Positions 44,146 through 52,139 of a stretch of DNA of 64,000 nucleotides are shown one piece after another. The stretch is from assembly GCA_023386315.1 (NCBI GenBank), contig JAEWJZ010000023.1:89045-153044 (forward strand), in the 5' to 3' direction. The position numbers were made by a program, and so were the translations under genes. The notes below the pieces were generated by a model that was not told the DNA's origin, did not search any database, and worked only from the letters and a program-made list of their open reading frames with translations. Within the stretch, counting starts at the first letter, position 1. Each line of letters begins with the position of its first letter. The DNA is from Bacillota bacterium (GTDB lineage: Bacteria; Bacillota; Clostridia; Lachnospirales; Lachnospiraceae).

Positions 44146-44976
44146 ATGAACGATGTATATGAGAAGCTGTTAAGCTGTTTAAAAAGTGTACGGGAGAAAA
44201 CTGATTTTGTTCCCGAAGTGGCCCTTATTCTTGGTTCCGGACTTGGGGAATATGCAGAGGAGATTGAAGTGGCTGCCACGATAGATTATAAAGACATTGA
44301 GGGATTTCCGGTATCAACTGTAGCCGGTCATAAAGGAAGATTTATCTTTGGTTATGTAAATAAAGTTCCTGTTGTAATCATGCAGGGCCGGGTTCATTAT
44401 TATGAAGGTTATCCCATGACGGATGTGGTGCTCCCTACACGGCTTATGGGACTTATGGGTGCAAAGATTCTGTTTTTAACCAATGCCAGCGGAGGCGTAA
44501 ACAAGGAGTTTAAGCCGGGTGATTTTATGCTCCTTAAGGATCACATCGCAATATTTGTCCCCTCACCGTTAATCGGAGCCAATATCGGGGAACTGGGGAC
44601 CAGATTCCCGGATATGAGCGATATTTACCGCAAAGAACTGAGATCGGTAATTAAGGAAGCGGCGAAGGAAGAGGGAATTGAGCTGCAGGAGGGCGTTTAT
44701 TTACAGCTCACAGGTCCTGCCTATGAATCTCCTGCTGAAGTGCAGATGTGCCGGATTCTGGGAGCGGATGCGGTTGGAATGAGCACTGCCTGCGAGGCTG
44801 TGGCTGCAAACCATATGGGCATGAAGGTGTGCGGTATTTCCTGTATTACCAATATGGCCTGCGGTATCATCGACCAGCCGCTAAGCCACGTGGAAGTGCA
44901 GGAGACGGCAGACCGGGTGGCACCGTTGTTTAAGAAACTGATTACGGCATCCATTACGAAGCTTGCCGGCAAATAA
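44146..44976 (+). CDS. Purine-nucleoside phosphorylase (trimeric PNP family)
   Basis: 276 aa, with AAAGGAG upstream. LILGSGLGEYAEEIE is the phosphate-binding loop; HKGRFIFG, MQGRVHYYEGY, LTNASGGVN and LTGPAYESPAE (purine site) are hallmark blocks of the PNP/MTAP family. It converts purine nucleosides plus phosphate to free base and (deoxy)ribose-1-phosphate. It lies 14 bases before adenine deaminase, a coherent purine-salvage pair. Confidence 0.94.
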   Translation: MNDVYEKLLSCLKSVREKTDFVPEVALILGSGLGEYAEEIEVAATIDYKDIEGFPVSTVAGHKGRFIFGYVNKVPVVIMQGRVHYYEGYPMTDVVLPTRLMGLMGAKILFLTNASGGVNKEFKPGDFMLLKDHIAIFVPSPLIGANIGELGTRFPDMSDIYRKELRSVIKEAAKEEGIELQEGVYLQLTGPAYESPAEVQMCRILGADAVGMSTACEAVAANHMGMKVCGISCITNMACGIIDQPLSHVEVQETADRVAPLFKKLITASITKLAGK

Positions 44977-44990
44977 GGAGGAAGGGGCCT

Positions 44991-46763
44991 ATGGATCGGA
45001 TGCTGGCGGAACGGATTTTTGCTGCGTCAGGGAGAAAGAAGCCTTCTCTGGTATTAAAGAATGCCAGAGTGGTGAATGTATTTACTTCAGAGCTGGAAGA
45101 CGGTGATATCGCCATTGAGGGCGGATATATTGTGGGAATTGGTTCCTATGAGGGGGAGACTGAGGTGGATTTGGGCGGTAAAGTGGTCTGCCCGGGGCTG
45201 ATTGACGGACATATTCATCTGGAGAGCTCCATGCTCTCCCCGGAGGAGTTTGCCAAGACCGTCATACCTCATGGAACTTCTGCAGTTATTACAGATCCTC
45301 ATGAGATTGCCAATGTGGCAGGAACAGAGGGAATTCAGTTTATGATGGAACGTTCCGGGAACCTGGATTTAGACGTATACTTCATGCTCCCTTCCTGTGT
45401 TCCTGCAGCAAAGCTTGATGAATCAGGAGCCGTTTTGACAGCGAATGATCTTGCTCCATTTTATAGTGAGAAACGGGTGCTGGGACTGGCAGAACTCATG
45501 GATTTCCATGGAACAATACAGGCAGATCCCGGTATAATGGAAAAAATAACCAGCGCCACAGACCACGGGCGGCTGATTGACGGACACGCACCATTTCTAT
45601 CCGGAAAGCAGCTGAATGCATATATAACAGCCGGTGTCCGGTCTGATCACGAGTGCTCCTGTATGGAAGAAGCAGTGGAGAAGATGAAACGGGGACAGTG
45701 GGTGATGATACGGGAAGGTACAGCAGCCAGGAATTTAAAGGCTCTGCTGCCCCTGTTTCAAGAGCCCTATTATCATCGCTGCATGCTGGTAACCGATGAC
45801 AGACATCCGGGAGAATTGTCCCGTCTTGGTCATATGGATTATATTATCAGAAGGGCAGTAAAGCTTGGGGCTGATCCGGTGCGTGCAGTGATCATGGCCT
45901 CTTATCATGCTGCCCGGTATTTCAGACTGGATCATGTTGGTGCCATTGCGCCCGGATATCAGGCGAATCTCATTGTTGTTTCAGATCTGGCAGAGTTTGA
46001 AGTCAGTAAGGTCTACCGGAAAGGGATTCTGATAGCAGAAGACGGAAAGCTGGCTGATAACTTCAGAACCGGAACAAAAGAAGACAAACGGATACCAGAC
46101 AAAGTAGGGGATTCTTTCCGGTTAAAAGAAATTGTACCGGAAGACTTTGCTATGAAAGAAGAGGGAGATACCATAAGGGTTTTATGTCTCACTCCCGGAG
46201 AACTGACGACAAAGGAGATGCTCGTTCCCTGGACTGAAAAACTGAAAAGAGATCCTGAGGCTTTTGCTGCCATGGACATTGTAAAAATGGCGGTGATTGA
46301 GCGCCACAAAAATACCGGTCATACAGGTCTTGGGTTTCTTTCCGGATACGGACTGAAGCGGGGAGCAGTAGCAACCAGTATTGCCCATGATTCCCACAAT
46401 CTGATTATAGCAGGGACAAATGACCGGGATATGGCGCTTGCGGGGAATACTGTGAGAATGAACCGGGGAGGCATTGCAGTTGTGGCTGACGGTGAGGTCC
46501 TTGGATCACTTGCCCTGCCCATCGCAGGGCTGATGAGTACAGAGTCTGCCAGGTGGGTTGATGAGCGGCTGGAAGAGTTAAAAAAACAGGCAAAACAGCT
46601 TGGGACCGGAACGGAAATCGATCCATTTATGACTCTTGCCTTTGCCAGTCTTCCAGTGATTCCCATGCTGCGGTTAAATACCTGTGGTCTGATTGATGTA
46701 CAAAGACAGGAGGTTGTGGAATCTATTTTTCTCAGTACTTCAAAAAATACATTTAATAAGTAA
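44991..46763 (+). CDS. ade: Adenine deaminase
   Basis: 590 aa, with AGGAGGAAG upstream. Amidohydrolase metal motif GHIHLES (~residues 72-78), DPHEIANVAG, LGLAELMD and DDRHPGEL (metal Asp), and the C-terminal domain block GFLSGYGLKRGA...IAHDSHN typical of Ade. It deaminates adenine to hypoxanthine and NH3 with Mn/Fe. Cotranscribed with PNP. Confidence 0.94.
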   Translation: MDRMLAERIFAASGRKKPSLVLKNARVVNVFTSELEDGDIAIEGGYIVGIGSYEGETEVDLGGKVVCPGLIDGHIHLESSMLSPEEFAKTVIPHGTSAVITDPHEIANVAGTEGIQFMMERSGNLDLDVYFMLPSCVPAAKLDESGAVLTANDLAPFYSEKRVLGLAELMDFHGTIQADPGIMEKITSATDHGRLIDGHAPFLSGKQLNAYITAGVRSDHECSCMEEAVEKMKRGQWVMIREGTAARNLKALLPLFQEPYYHRCMLVTDDRHPGELSRLGHMDYIIRRAVKLGADPVRAVIMASYHAARYFRLDHVGAIAPGYQANLIVVSDLAEFEVSKVYRKGILIAEDGKLADNFRTGTKEDKRIPDKVGDSFRLKEIVPEDFAMKEEGDTIRVLCLTPGELTTKEMLVPWTEKLKRDPEAFAAMDIVKMAVIERHKNTGHTGLGFLSGYGLKRGAVATSIAHDSHNLIIAGTNDRDMALAGNTVRMNRGGIAVVADGEVLGSLALPIAGLMSTESARWVDERLEELKKQAKQLGTGTEIDPFMTLAFASLPVIPMLRLNTCGLIDVQRQEVVESIFLSTSKNTFNK

Positions 46764-46770
46764 AAAAGTA

Positions 46771-46799
46771 TTGATAAAAATATAACAATATGCCATAAT
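46771..46799 (+). promoter_or_regulatory. Sigma-A promoter for the sensor-hydrogenase operon
   Basis: TTGATA (46771-46776), 17-base spacer, CATAAT (46794-46799), 51 bases before the first start. Confidence 0.7.
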
Positions 46800-46849
46800 G
46801 GTCGAAAAGGAAGTTCAAACAGGGGATTTTATTCGGAGGGAGAATATTC

Positions 46850-47089
46850 ATGAGAGTAACAATATGCATAGGAAGTGCATGCCATTTAAAGGGTTCCAGA
46901 GAGATCATTGCCCAGCTTCAGAATCTTGTCAGAGAGAAGCATATAGAGGACCAGGTGGATTTAAACGGTTCTTTCTGCAGCGGCAACTGCGTCAATGGAG
47001 TATGCGTAACGGTTGACGGTCAGATTTATTCATTAAAGCCGGAAGATACGAAGGAGTTTTTTGACAAAGAAATTCTGGGGAGGCTTTAA
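46850..47089 (+). CDS. Small thioredoxin-fold [2Fe-2S] protein (NuoE-like)
   Basis: 79 aa, with CGGAGGG upstream. Four cysteines in the NuoE/ferredoxin pattern: CIGSAC near the N-terminus and FCSGNC in the middle, plus GVCV. Resembles the C-terminal half of HydC/NuoE alone. Probably passes electrons to or from the sensor hydrogenase encoded two bases downstream. Confidence 0.82.
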   Translation: MRVTICIGSACHLKGSREIIAQLQNLVREKHIEDQVDLNGSFCSGNCVNGVCVTVDGQIYSLKPEDTKEFFDKEILGRL

Positions 47090-47091
47090 TC

Positions 47092-48825
47092 ATGGGAATC
47101 ATTGATTTCAAGGCAACCAAGTGCAAGCACTGCTATAAATGTGTTCGTAACTGTGAAGTCAAAGCTGTCATGATTAAAGATGAACGGGCAGAGATCATGT
47201 CGGATAAGTGCATTTTATGCGGAAAATGCATGCAGGTCTGCCCCCAGTCTGCCAAAACGCTTATCAGTGATCTTGATCTGGTGAAAGGATTTCTTAATAT
47301 CGGATATAAAACGGTTATATCTCTGGCTCCATCTTATATGGGGCTGTTAAAATACAGAACTGCAGGCCAGGTCAACGGTGCACTTAAAAAGCTGGGATTC
47401 TCTGAAGTACGGGAGACCTCCGAAGGAGCAGCTGTGGTGACTGCAGAGTACACCAGGCTTTTAAAAGAAGGCAGGATGGAGAATATAATTACAACCTGCT
47501 GTCCCAGTGTAAATGATTTAATAGAAATCTATTACCCGGCTTTGATCCCTTATCTGGCGCCGGTGGTTTCGCCAATGGTCGCCCATGGGAAGATGTTAAA
47601 GGAAGAATTCGGCAGGGATACAAAAGTGGTATTTGTAGGGCCCTGTATTGCGAAGAAGAAAGAAGCTGAGGATTTAAGACACGGAGATTATATTGATGCT
47701 GTCTTGAATTTTAATGATATAGAACGGTGGTTTGCACAGGAGGAAATAACCATAGAGGACTGTGAGGATATTCCTTTTGTTCATATGAATCCAAGAGTGA
47801 ACCGGCTGTATCCTGTTACCAGTGGAATTGTCAGCTCCGTGCTGGCGACGGAGGCAGAGCGGGATGGATACCGGAAATTTTATGTTCATGGATGCCGCAA
47901 CTGCATTGATCTTTGTGAAAGTATGCTTCGGGGAGATATTACAGGGTGTTTTATAGAGATGAATATGTGCTCTGGGGGCTGCATTAAGGGACCGGCAGCG
48001 GATCATGAGCACGTATCCAGATTCAAGATAAAGCTGGACATGGAAGAAACCATTGAGAAAGAAGCGGTTCCTGATGAGGAGACCCGGGAGATTTTTCAGT
48101 CACTTACTTTTGAAAAGCATTTCTTAAACCGTGCTCCCAGAGACGTGATACCGACAGAACTTCAGATTCAGGAGATTTTAAAGAAGACAGGAAAGACAAG
48201 ACCGGAAGATGAACTAAACTGCGGAGCATGCGGTTATTCCACATGCAGGGAAAAGGCTGTGGCTGTAATTCAGAAAAAAGCCGAATTAAATATGTGCATT
48301 CCATTTATGCACGAAAAGGCGGAATCCTTATCCAATCTTGTTATGGAAACATCACCCAATATTGTACTCATTGTTGATAAGGAGATGAAGATTCTGGAAT
48401 ATTCTGCAGTAGGGGAAAAATATTTCGGAAAGACCAGACAGGAAGCTTTAAATATGTATCTGTATGAACTGATTGACACCTCGGATTTTCAATGGGTTTA
48501 CGATACCCATCAGAAAATTCACGGAAAGAAAGTCACATACGGGGAATACAGAATTTCCACTTTGCAAAACATTGTTTATGTAAACAAGGAAGATGTAGTG
48601 CTGGCTACTTTTATCGATATCACAAAAGAAGAAGAACAGGCCAGACAGGAATACGAAAAGAAGCTTGAGACCATTGATCTGGCTCAGAAGGTAATTCATA
48701 AGCAGATGATGGTGGCTCAGGAAATCGCGGGACTTCTTGGAGAGACTACGGCGGAAACGAAGACCACACTGACTAAACTGTGCAAGTCTCTGTTAGATGA
48801 GGGCGGCGAAAGCGAGGTTAAATGA
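47092..48825 (+). CDS. PAS-containing sensory [FeFe]-hydrogenase-like protein (HydS/HfsB type)
   Basis: 577 aa. Two [4Fe-4S] motifs at the N-terminus (CKHCYKC, then CILCGKCMQVCP). H-cluster motifs: TTCCPSV, GPCIAKKKE and MCSGGCIKG. A Fes domain follows (CGACGYSTC, ~residues 370-380), then a PAS domain (~410-525: TSPNIVLIVDKEMKIL, YGEYRIS) and a C-terminal coiled coil. Catalytic relatives have GGGQ after the third motif; here it is GPAAD. The domain string matches sensory hydrogenases thought to signal H2 or redox state. Overlaps the phosphatase gene start (ATGATGA). Confidence 0.88.
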   Translation: MGIIDFKATKCKHCYKCVRNCEVKAVMIKDERAEIMSDKCILCGKCMQVCPQSAKTLISDLDLVKGFLNIGYKTVISLAPSYMGLLKYRTAGQVNGALKKLGFSEVRETSEGAAVVTAEYTRLLKEGRMENIITTCCPSVNDLIEIYYPALIPYLAPVVSPMVAHGKMLKEEFGRDTKVVFVGPCIAKKKEAEDLRHGDYIDAVLNFNDIERWFAQEEITIEDCEDIPFVHMNPRVNRLYPVTSGIVSSVLATEAERDGYRKFYVHGCRNCIDLCESMLRGDITGCFIEMNMCSGGCIKGPAADHEHVSRFKIKLDMEETIEKEAVPDEETREIFQSLTFEKHFLNRAPRDVIPTELQIQEILKKTGKTRPEDELNCGACGYSTCREKAVAVIQKKAELNMCIPFMHEKAESLSNLVMETSPNIVLIVDKEMKILEYSAVGEKYFGKTRQEALNMYLYELIDTSDFQWVYDTHQKIHGKKVTYGEYRISTLQNIVYVNKEDVVLATFIDITKEEEQARQEYEKKLETIDLAQKVIHKQMMVAQEIAGLLGETTAETKTTLTKLCKSLLDEGGESEVK

Positions 48826-50006
48826 TGGGAGTTACCGTTGACGTTGCTTATAAAAGCTTAAATAAATTCAATGAGGTGCTTTGCGGGGACAAGGTGGAGC
48901 TGCTCCATACGGAAGACTCCAACATTATGATTCTGGCAGACGGTATGGGAAGCGGGGTCAAGGCGAACATACTGGCTACGATGACATCCAAGATTCTGGG
49001 CACCATGTTTTTAAACGGTGCCACTCTCGAGGAATGTGTGGAAACGATTGTGGAAACCCTGCCTGTCTGCCAGGTGCGGCAGGTTGCATATTCTACCTTC
49101 AGTATTCTTCAGGTATTTCACAACGGAGATGCCTATCTTGTGGAGTTTGATAATCCGGGATGTATCTTTATAAGGGACGGGAGCCTGGTTCCCATTCCTC
49201 ACAGCATGCGGGTCATTCGTGACAAGAAGATCAATGAATACCGGTTTCGTGTGAAAAAGGGAGATGCTTTGATCCTGCTCAGTGACGGAACCATACACGC
49301 CGGTGTGGGGCAGCTTTTAAATTTTGGCTGGCTCTGGGAAGATGTGGCTGCTTATGCGGTAAAGCAGTACCGTCTTACCATATCTGCGGTTCGTCTGGCT
49401 AATGCCTTATGCAGGGCATGCGATGAGCTTTACCAGTACAGACCCGGAGATGATACCACGGTGGCTGTTATGCGGGTTATTGACAGCAAACCGGTTCATT
49501 TAATGACAGGACCGCCAAAGGATCCGCAAGATGATGTATGTATGGTAAAGGATTTTTTATCCGGAGATGATACCACAAAGAGAATTGTCTGCGGAGGAAC
49601 CAGCGCCAATATTGTTTCCAGAACAATAGATAAGAAACTGACGGTATCACTTGATTACTATGATCCGGATCTGCCGCCTGTGGCCTACATTGACGGCATT
49701 GAACTGGTTACAGAAGGGGTATTAACTCTGAACCGGGTTTTAAAACTATTAAAGCGGTATGTTAAGAATGAATCGGTGACAGAAGAATTTTTCCTGGAAC
49801 TGGATAAACCAAACGGGGCGTCCATGGTAGCGAAGATGATTATTGAGGACTGTACGGAATTAAAGCTGTATGTGGGGAAGGCTATTAACAGCGCATACCA
49901 GAATCCGGGACTTCCCTTTGATTTGGGAATCCGGCAGAATCTGGTGGAGCAGCTAAAGCATGCGGTGGAAGAGATGGGGAAGACGGTTACAGTTGCTTAT
50001 TATTAA
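48822..50006 (+). CDS. SpoIIE-type PP2C serine phosphatase
   Basis: 394 aa; ATG 48822 or 48825. PP2C metal motifs LADGMGSG (~38-45), LLSDGTIHAG and PGDDTTVAVM are intact, so it should be an Mn-dependent phosphatase. Residues ~220-394 form an extra C-terminal domain (RIVCGGTSANIVSRTI) of unknown function seen with hydrogenase-linked PP2Cs. Coupled to the PAS hydrogenase, it is the likely output of H2/redox sensing. Its protein substrate is not encoded obviously nearby. Confidence 0.88.
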   Translation: MMGVTVDVAYKSLNKFNEVLCGDKVELLHTEDSNIMILADGMGSGVKANILATMTSKILGTMFLNGATLEECVETIVETLPVCQVRQVAYSTFSILQVFHNGDAYLVEFDNPGCIFIRDGSLVPIPHSMRVIRDKKINEYRFRVKKGDALILLSDGTIHAGVGQLLNFGWLWEDVAAYAVKQYRLTISAVRLANALCRACDELYQYRPGDDTTVAVMRVIDSKPVHLMTGPPKDPQDDVCMVKDFLSGDDTTKRIVCGGTSANIVSRTIDKKLTVSLDYYDPDLPPVAYIDGIELVTEGVLTLNRVLKLLKRYVKNESVTEEFFLELDKPNGASMVAKMIIEDCTELKLYVGKAINSAYQNPGLPFDLGIRQNLVEQLKHAVEEMGKTVTVAYY

Positions 50007-50057
50007 TAGAGAATATTCACACAGCCACGTTTTGTGGAAGCTTCAAGGAGGAACGAT

Positions 50058-51512
50058 ATGGTAACGAATGATGCAACATTACTTCGCATCAAGCATCAGG
50101 TTTTAAATGAAGTGGCCAGGCTTGCCTGGGAAGGTACATTGGAACAGAAAAGGGATGAAATTCCCTATCATATGATTCAGGGGCCTAAGGCGCAGTTTCG
50201 GTGCTGTATTTACAGGGAGAGGGAAATTATCAGAGAGAGGGTCCGGCTGGCAGAAGGTTTTTGCCCCAGCGGCAGAGATACAAAAAATGTAGTTCAGGTA
50301 ATCAATTCTGCCTGTGAGGGGTGTCCCATCGCCAGATATGTAGTAACGGATAACTGCCAGCTCTGTATGGGCAAGGCCTGCCAGAATTCCTGTAATTTCG
50401 GAGCCATTACCATGGGGCATGACCGGGCCCATATCGATCCTGACAAATGCAAGGAATGCGGAAAATGTTCCCAGGCATGTCCCTATAATGCGATTGCAGA
50501 CTTAACCCGCCCCTGTAAAAGAAGCTGCCCGGTAGATGCGATCACAATGGATGACAATGGCATTGTTGTGATAGATGAAAGCAAATGCATTCAGTGCGGA
50601 GCATGCATTCACAGCTGCCCATTTGGTGCAATTGGATCCAAGACCTTCATGGTTGACGTAATCAATCTGATTAAGGCGGGAAAAAAGGTAGTGGCTATGA
50701 TTGCACCGGCGACAGAAGGCCAGTATGGTCCGGAGATCACCATGGCGAGCTGGAGAACGGCGCTTAAGAAAATTGGATTTGAGGATATGGTTGAGGTTGC
50801 CCTGGGAGGCGACTTAACTGCTGCAGCAGAAGCAGAAGAATGGGCAGAGGCCTATAAGGAAGGGAAGAAGATGACCACCTCCTGCTGTCCGGCATTTGTA
50901 AACATGATTAAGCAGCATTATCCTATGCTGTTGGATAATATGTCCACTACCGTGTCTCCCATGTGCGCAGTTTCCCGAATGTTAAAGGAAAAAGATCCGG
51001 AAACTATTGCCGTTTTCATCGGTCCCTGCATTGCTAAAAAAAGTGAGGCACTGGATTTGAATGTTAAGGGAAATGCAGATTACGTCCTGACACTTGGAGA
51101 GGCTCATGCCATGATGGTGGCAAAGGGGGTGGAGCTGGAACCGGAGGAGAATACATATCAGGCTGGTTCCATCTTTGGAAAGCGGTTTGGAAATGGCGGA
51201 GGAGTTACTGCTGCAGTTTTAGAATGTCTGAAAGAATCAGGAGAGAATACAGATATTGAAGTCATGAAATGCAACGGTGCTGCGGAATGCAAGAAAGCTT
51301 TGATGCTGTTAAAGGTTGGAAAGCTGCCTGCTGATTTTGCAGAGGGAATGGCATGTGTGGGAGGCTGTGTAGGAGGCCCAAGCAAGCATAAGAGTGAGGG
51401 AGAAGCGAAAAAGGCCAGAGATTTGCTTTTAGGCAAGGCAGATTCCAGAATGGTACACGAAAATCTGAAAAATATGGGTCTTGAGGCAGTTAAGATGCAC
51501 AGACACGAGTAA
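50058..51512 (+). CDS. Monomeric ferredoxin-type [FeFe] hydrogenase (group B-like)
   Basis: 484 aa. ATG 50058 follows AAGGAGG; an earlier in-frame GTG lacks a site. N-terminal region holds several Cys clusters (ACEGCPIARY, CQLCMGKACQNSC) and two [4Fe-4S] motifs (CKECGKCSQACP, CIQCGACIHSCP). H-cluster motifs: TSCCPAF, GPCIAKKSE, MACVGGCVGGPS. All cluster ligands seem present. The GPS after GG differs from classical GGGQ enzymes. Activity in H2 formation from ferredoxin is plausible but the group is poorly characterised. Confidence 0.88.
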   Translation: MVTNDATLLRIKHQVLNEVARLAWEGTLEQKRDEIPYHMIQGPKAQFRCCIYREREIIRERVRLAEGFCPSGRDTKNVVQVINSACEGCPIARYVVTDNCQLCMGKACQNSCNFGAITMGHDRAHIDPDKCKECGKCSQACPYNAIADLTRPCKRSCPVDAITMDDNGIVVIDESKCIQCGACIHSCPFGAIGSKTFMVDVINLIKAGKKVVAMIAPATEGQYGPEITMASWRTALKKIGFEDMVEVALGGDLTAAAEAEEWAEAYKEGKKMTTSCCPAFVNMIKQHYPMLLDNMSTTVSPMCAVSRMLKEKDPETIAVFIGPCIAKKSEALDLNVKGNADYVLTLGEAHAMMVAKGVELEPEENTYQAGSIFGKRFGNGGGVTAAVLECLKESGENTDIEVMKCNGAAECKKALMLLKVGKLPADFAEGMACVGGCVGGPSKHKSEGEAKKARDLLLGKADSRMVHENLKNMGLEAVKMHRHE

Positions 51513-51539
51513 AAAAGTTAAATCAATGAAACAGAAAAA

Positions 51540-51577
51540 CGTCCCAGCCGGATTGTTCCGGTATGGGACGCTTTTTT
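51540..51577 (+). terminator. Intrinsic terminator of the first hydrogenase operon
   Basis: CGTCCCA/TGGGACG and CCGG/CCGG stems followed by six T. Confidence 0.82.
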
Positions 51578-51590
51578 GAATAAATTTTGT

Positions 51591-51836
51591 TTACATGCCT
51601 GCAAACTGGTTCTTTACCTTGGAAATCTTTTGCTGTTCAGCCTGTTCCGTGGTATACCACCCCTTGGCGGACATCTTTTTATAGATATCGCTCTCCATGC
51701 ACAGACTGTCATTTAACGCATTGTCAAATGCCTGGTGTACATTCATGGTAGGGGATTCAAGGGTTCCGTGCAGGTACAGATCACAGGCGCCCTTTGTGGT
51801 GTTGAGTAAATTTTCCATAATACACTTATCGTCCAT
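51591..51836 (-). CDS. CotF-like spore coat protein
   Basis: 81 aa, with AAGGAGG upstream. A helical bundle-type sequence (MENLLNTTKGACDLYLHGTL...VHQAFDNALNDSL...IYKKMSAKGWY) matches the clostridial CotF spore-coat family, with the usual KGWYxxE ending. Expressed late in sporulation in relatives. Forms an operon with the 57-aa gene upstream of it and is unrelated to the hydrogenase genes around it. Confidence 0.82.
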   Translation of the reverse strand: MDDKCIMENLLNTTKGACDLYLHGTLESPTMNVHQAFDNALNDSLCMESDIYKKMSAKGWYTTEQAEQQKISKVKNQFAGM

Positions 51837-51848
51837 CGTGCATCCTCC

Positions 51849-52022
51849 TTACACTAAGTTATAAAAGTTATCAAAAATTTGCTGGTGCTTTTGCTGCAGC
51901 TGCTGTACACAGGCTTTTAATTCAGGATCCTGTAAATTCTGCGCAGCATCCTGGCACTGGGTTTTTAAAAAATTTTCATGACCAAGAGCATCTTCAATAT
52001 AATTTAATTCTTTTGGGCTCAT
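51849..52022 (-). CDS. Small CotF-associated protein, 57 aa
   Basis: 57 aa, ATG 52022 with GGAGGTGATGA upstream. Sequence starts MSPKELNYIEDALGHENFLK and ends in a Gln-rich helix (CVQQLQQKHQQIFDNFYNLV). It lies 12 bases before the CotF-like gene's start and resembles the short partner often encoded with it. Function presumably in the spore coat. Confidence 0.78.
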   Translation of the reverse strand: MSPKELNYIEDALGHENFLKTQCQDAAQNLQDPELKACVQQLQQKHQQIFDNFYNLV

Positions 52023-52098
52023 GTCTCATCACCTCCAGTCATAGTATGGAGAATTTATGACGATCCATGCATTTTTCATTTCATTTCCTTTTTATGCC

Positions 52099-52133
52099 AA
52101 AAAAAACTCCTTCTGGCCAGGCAGAAGGAGTTT
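52099..52133 (-). terminator. Intrinsic terminator of the hydCBA operon
   Basis: Perfect 12-bp stem AAACTCCTTCTG/CAGAAGGAGTTT, T run on the minus strand. Confidence 0.88.
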
Positions 52134-52139
52134 AAAATG

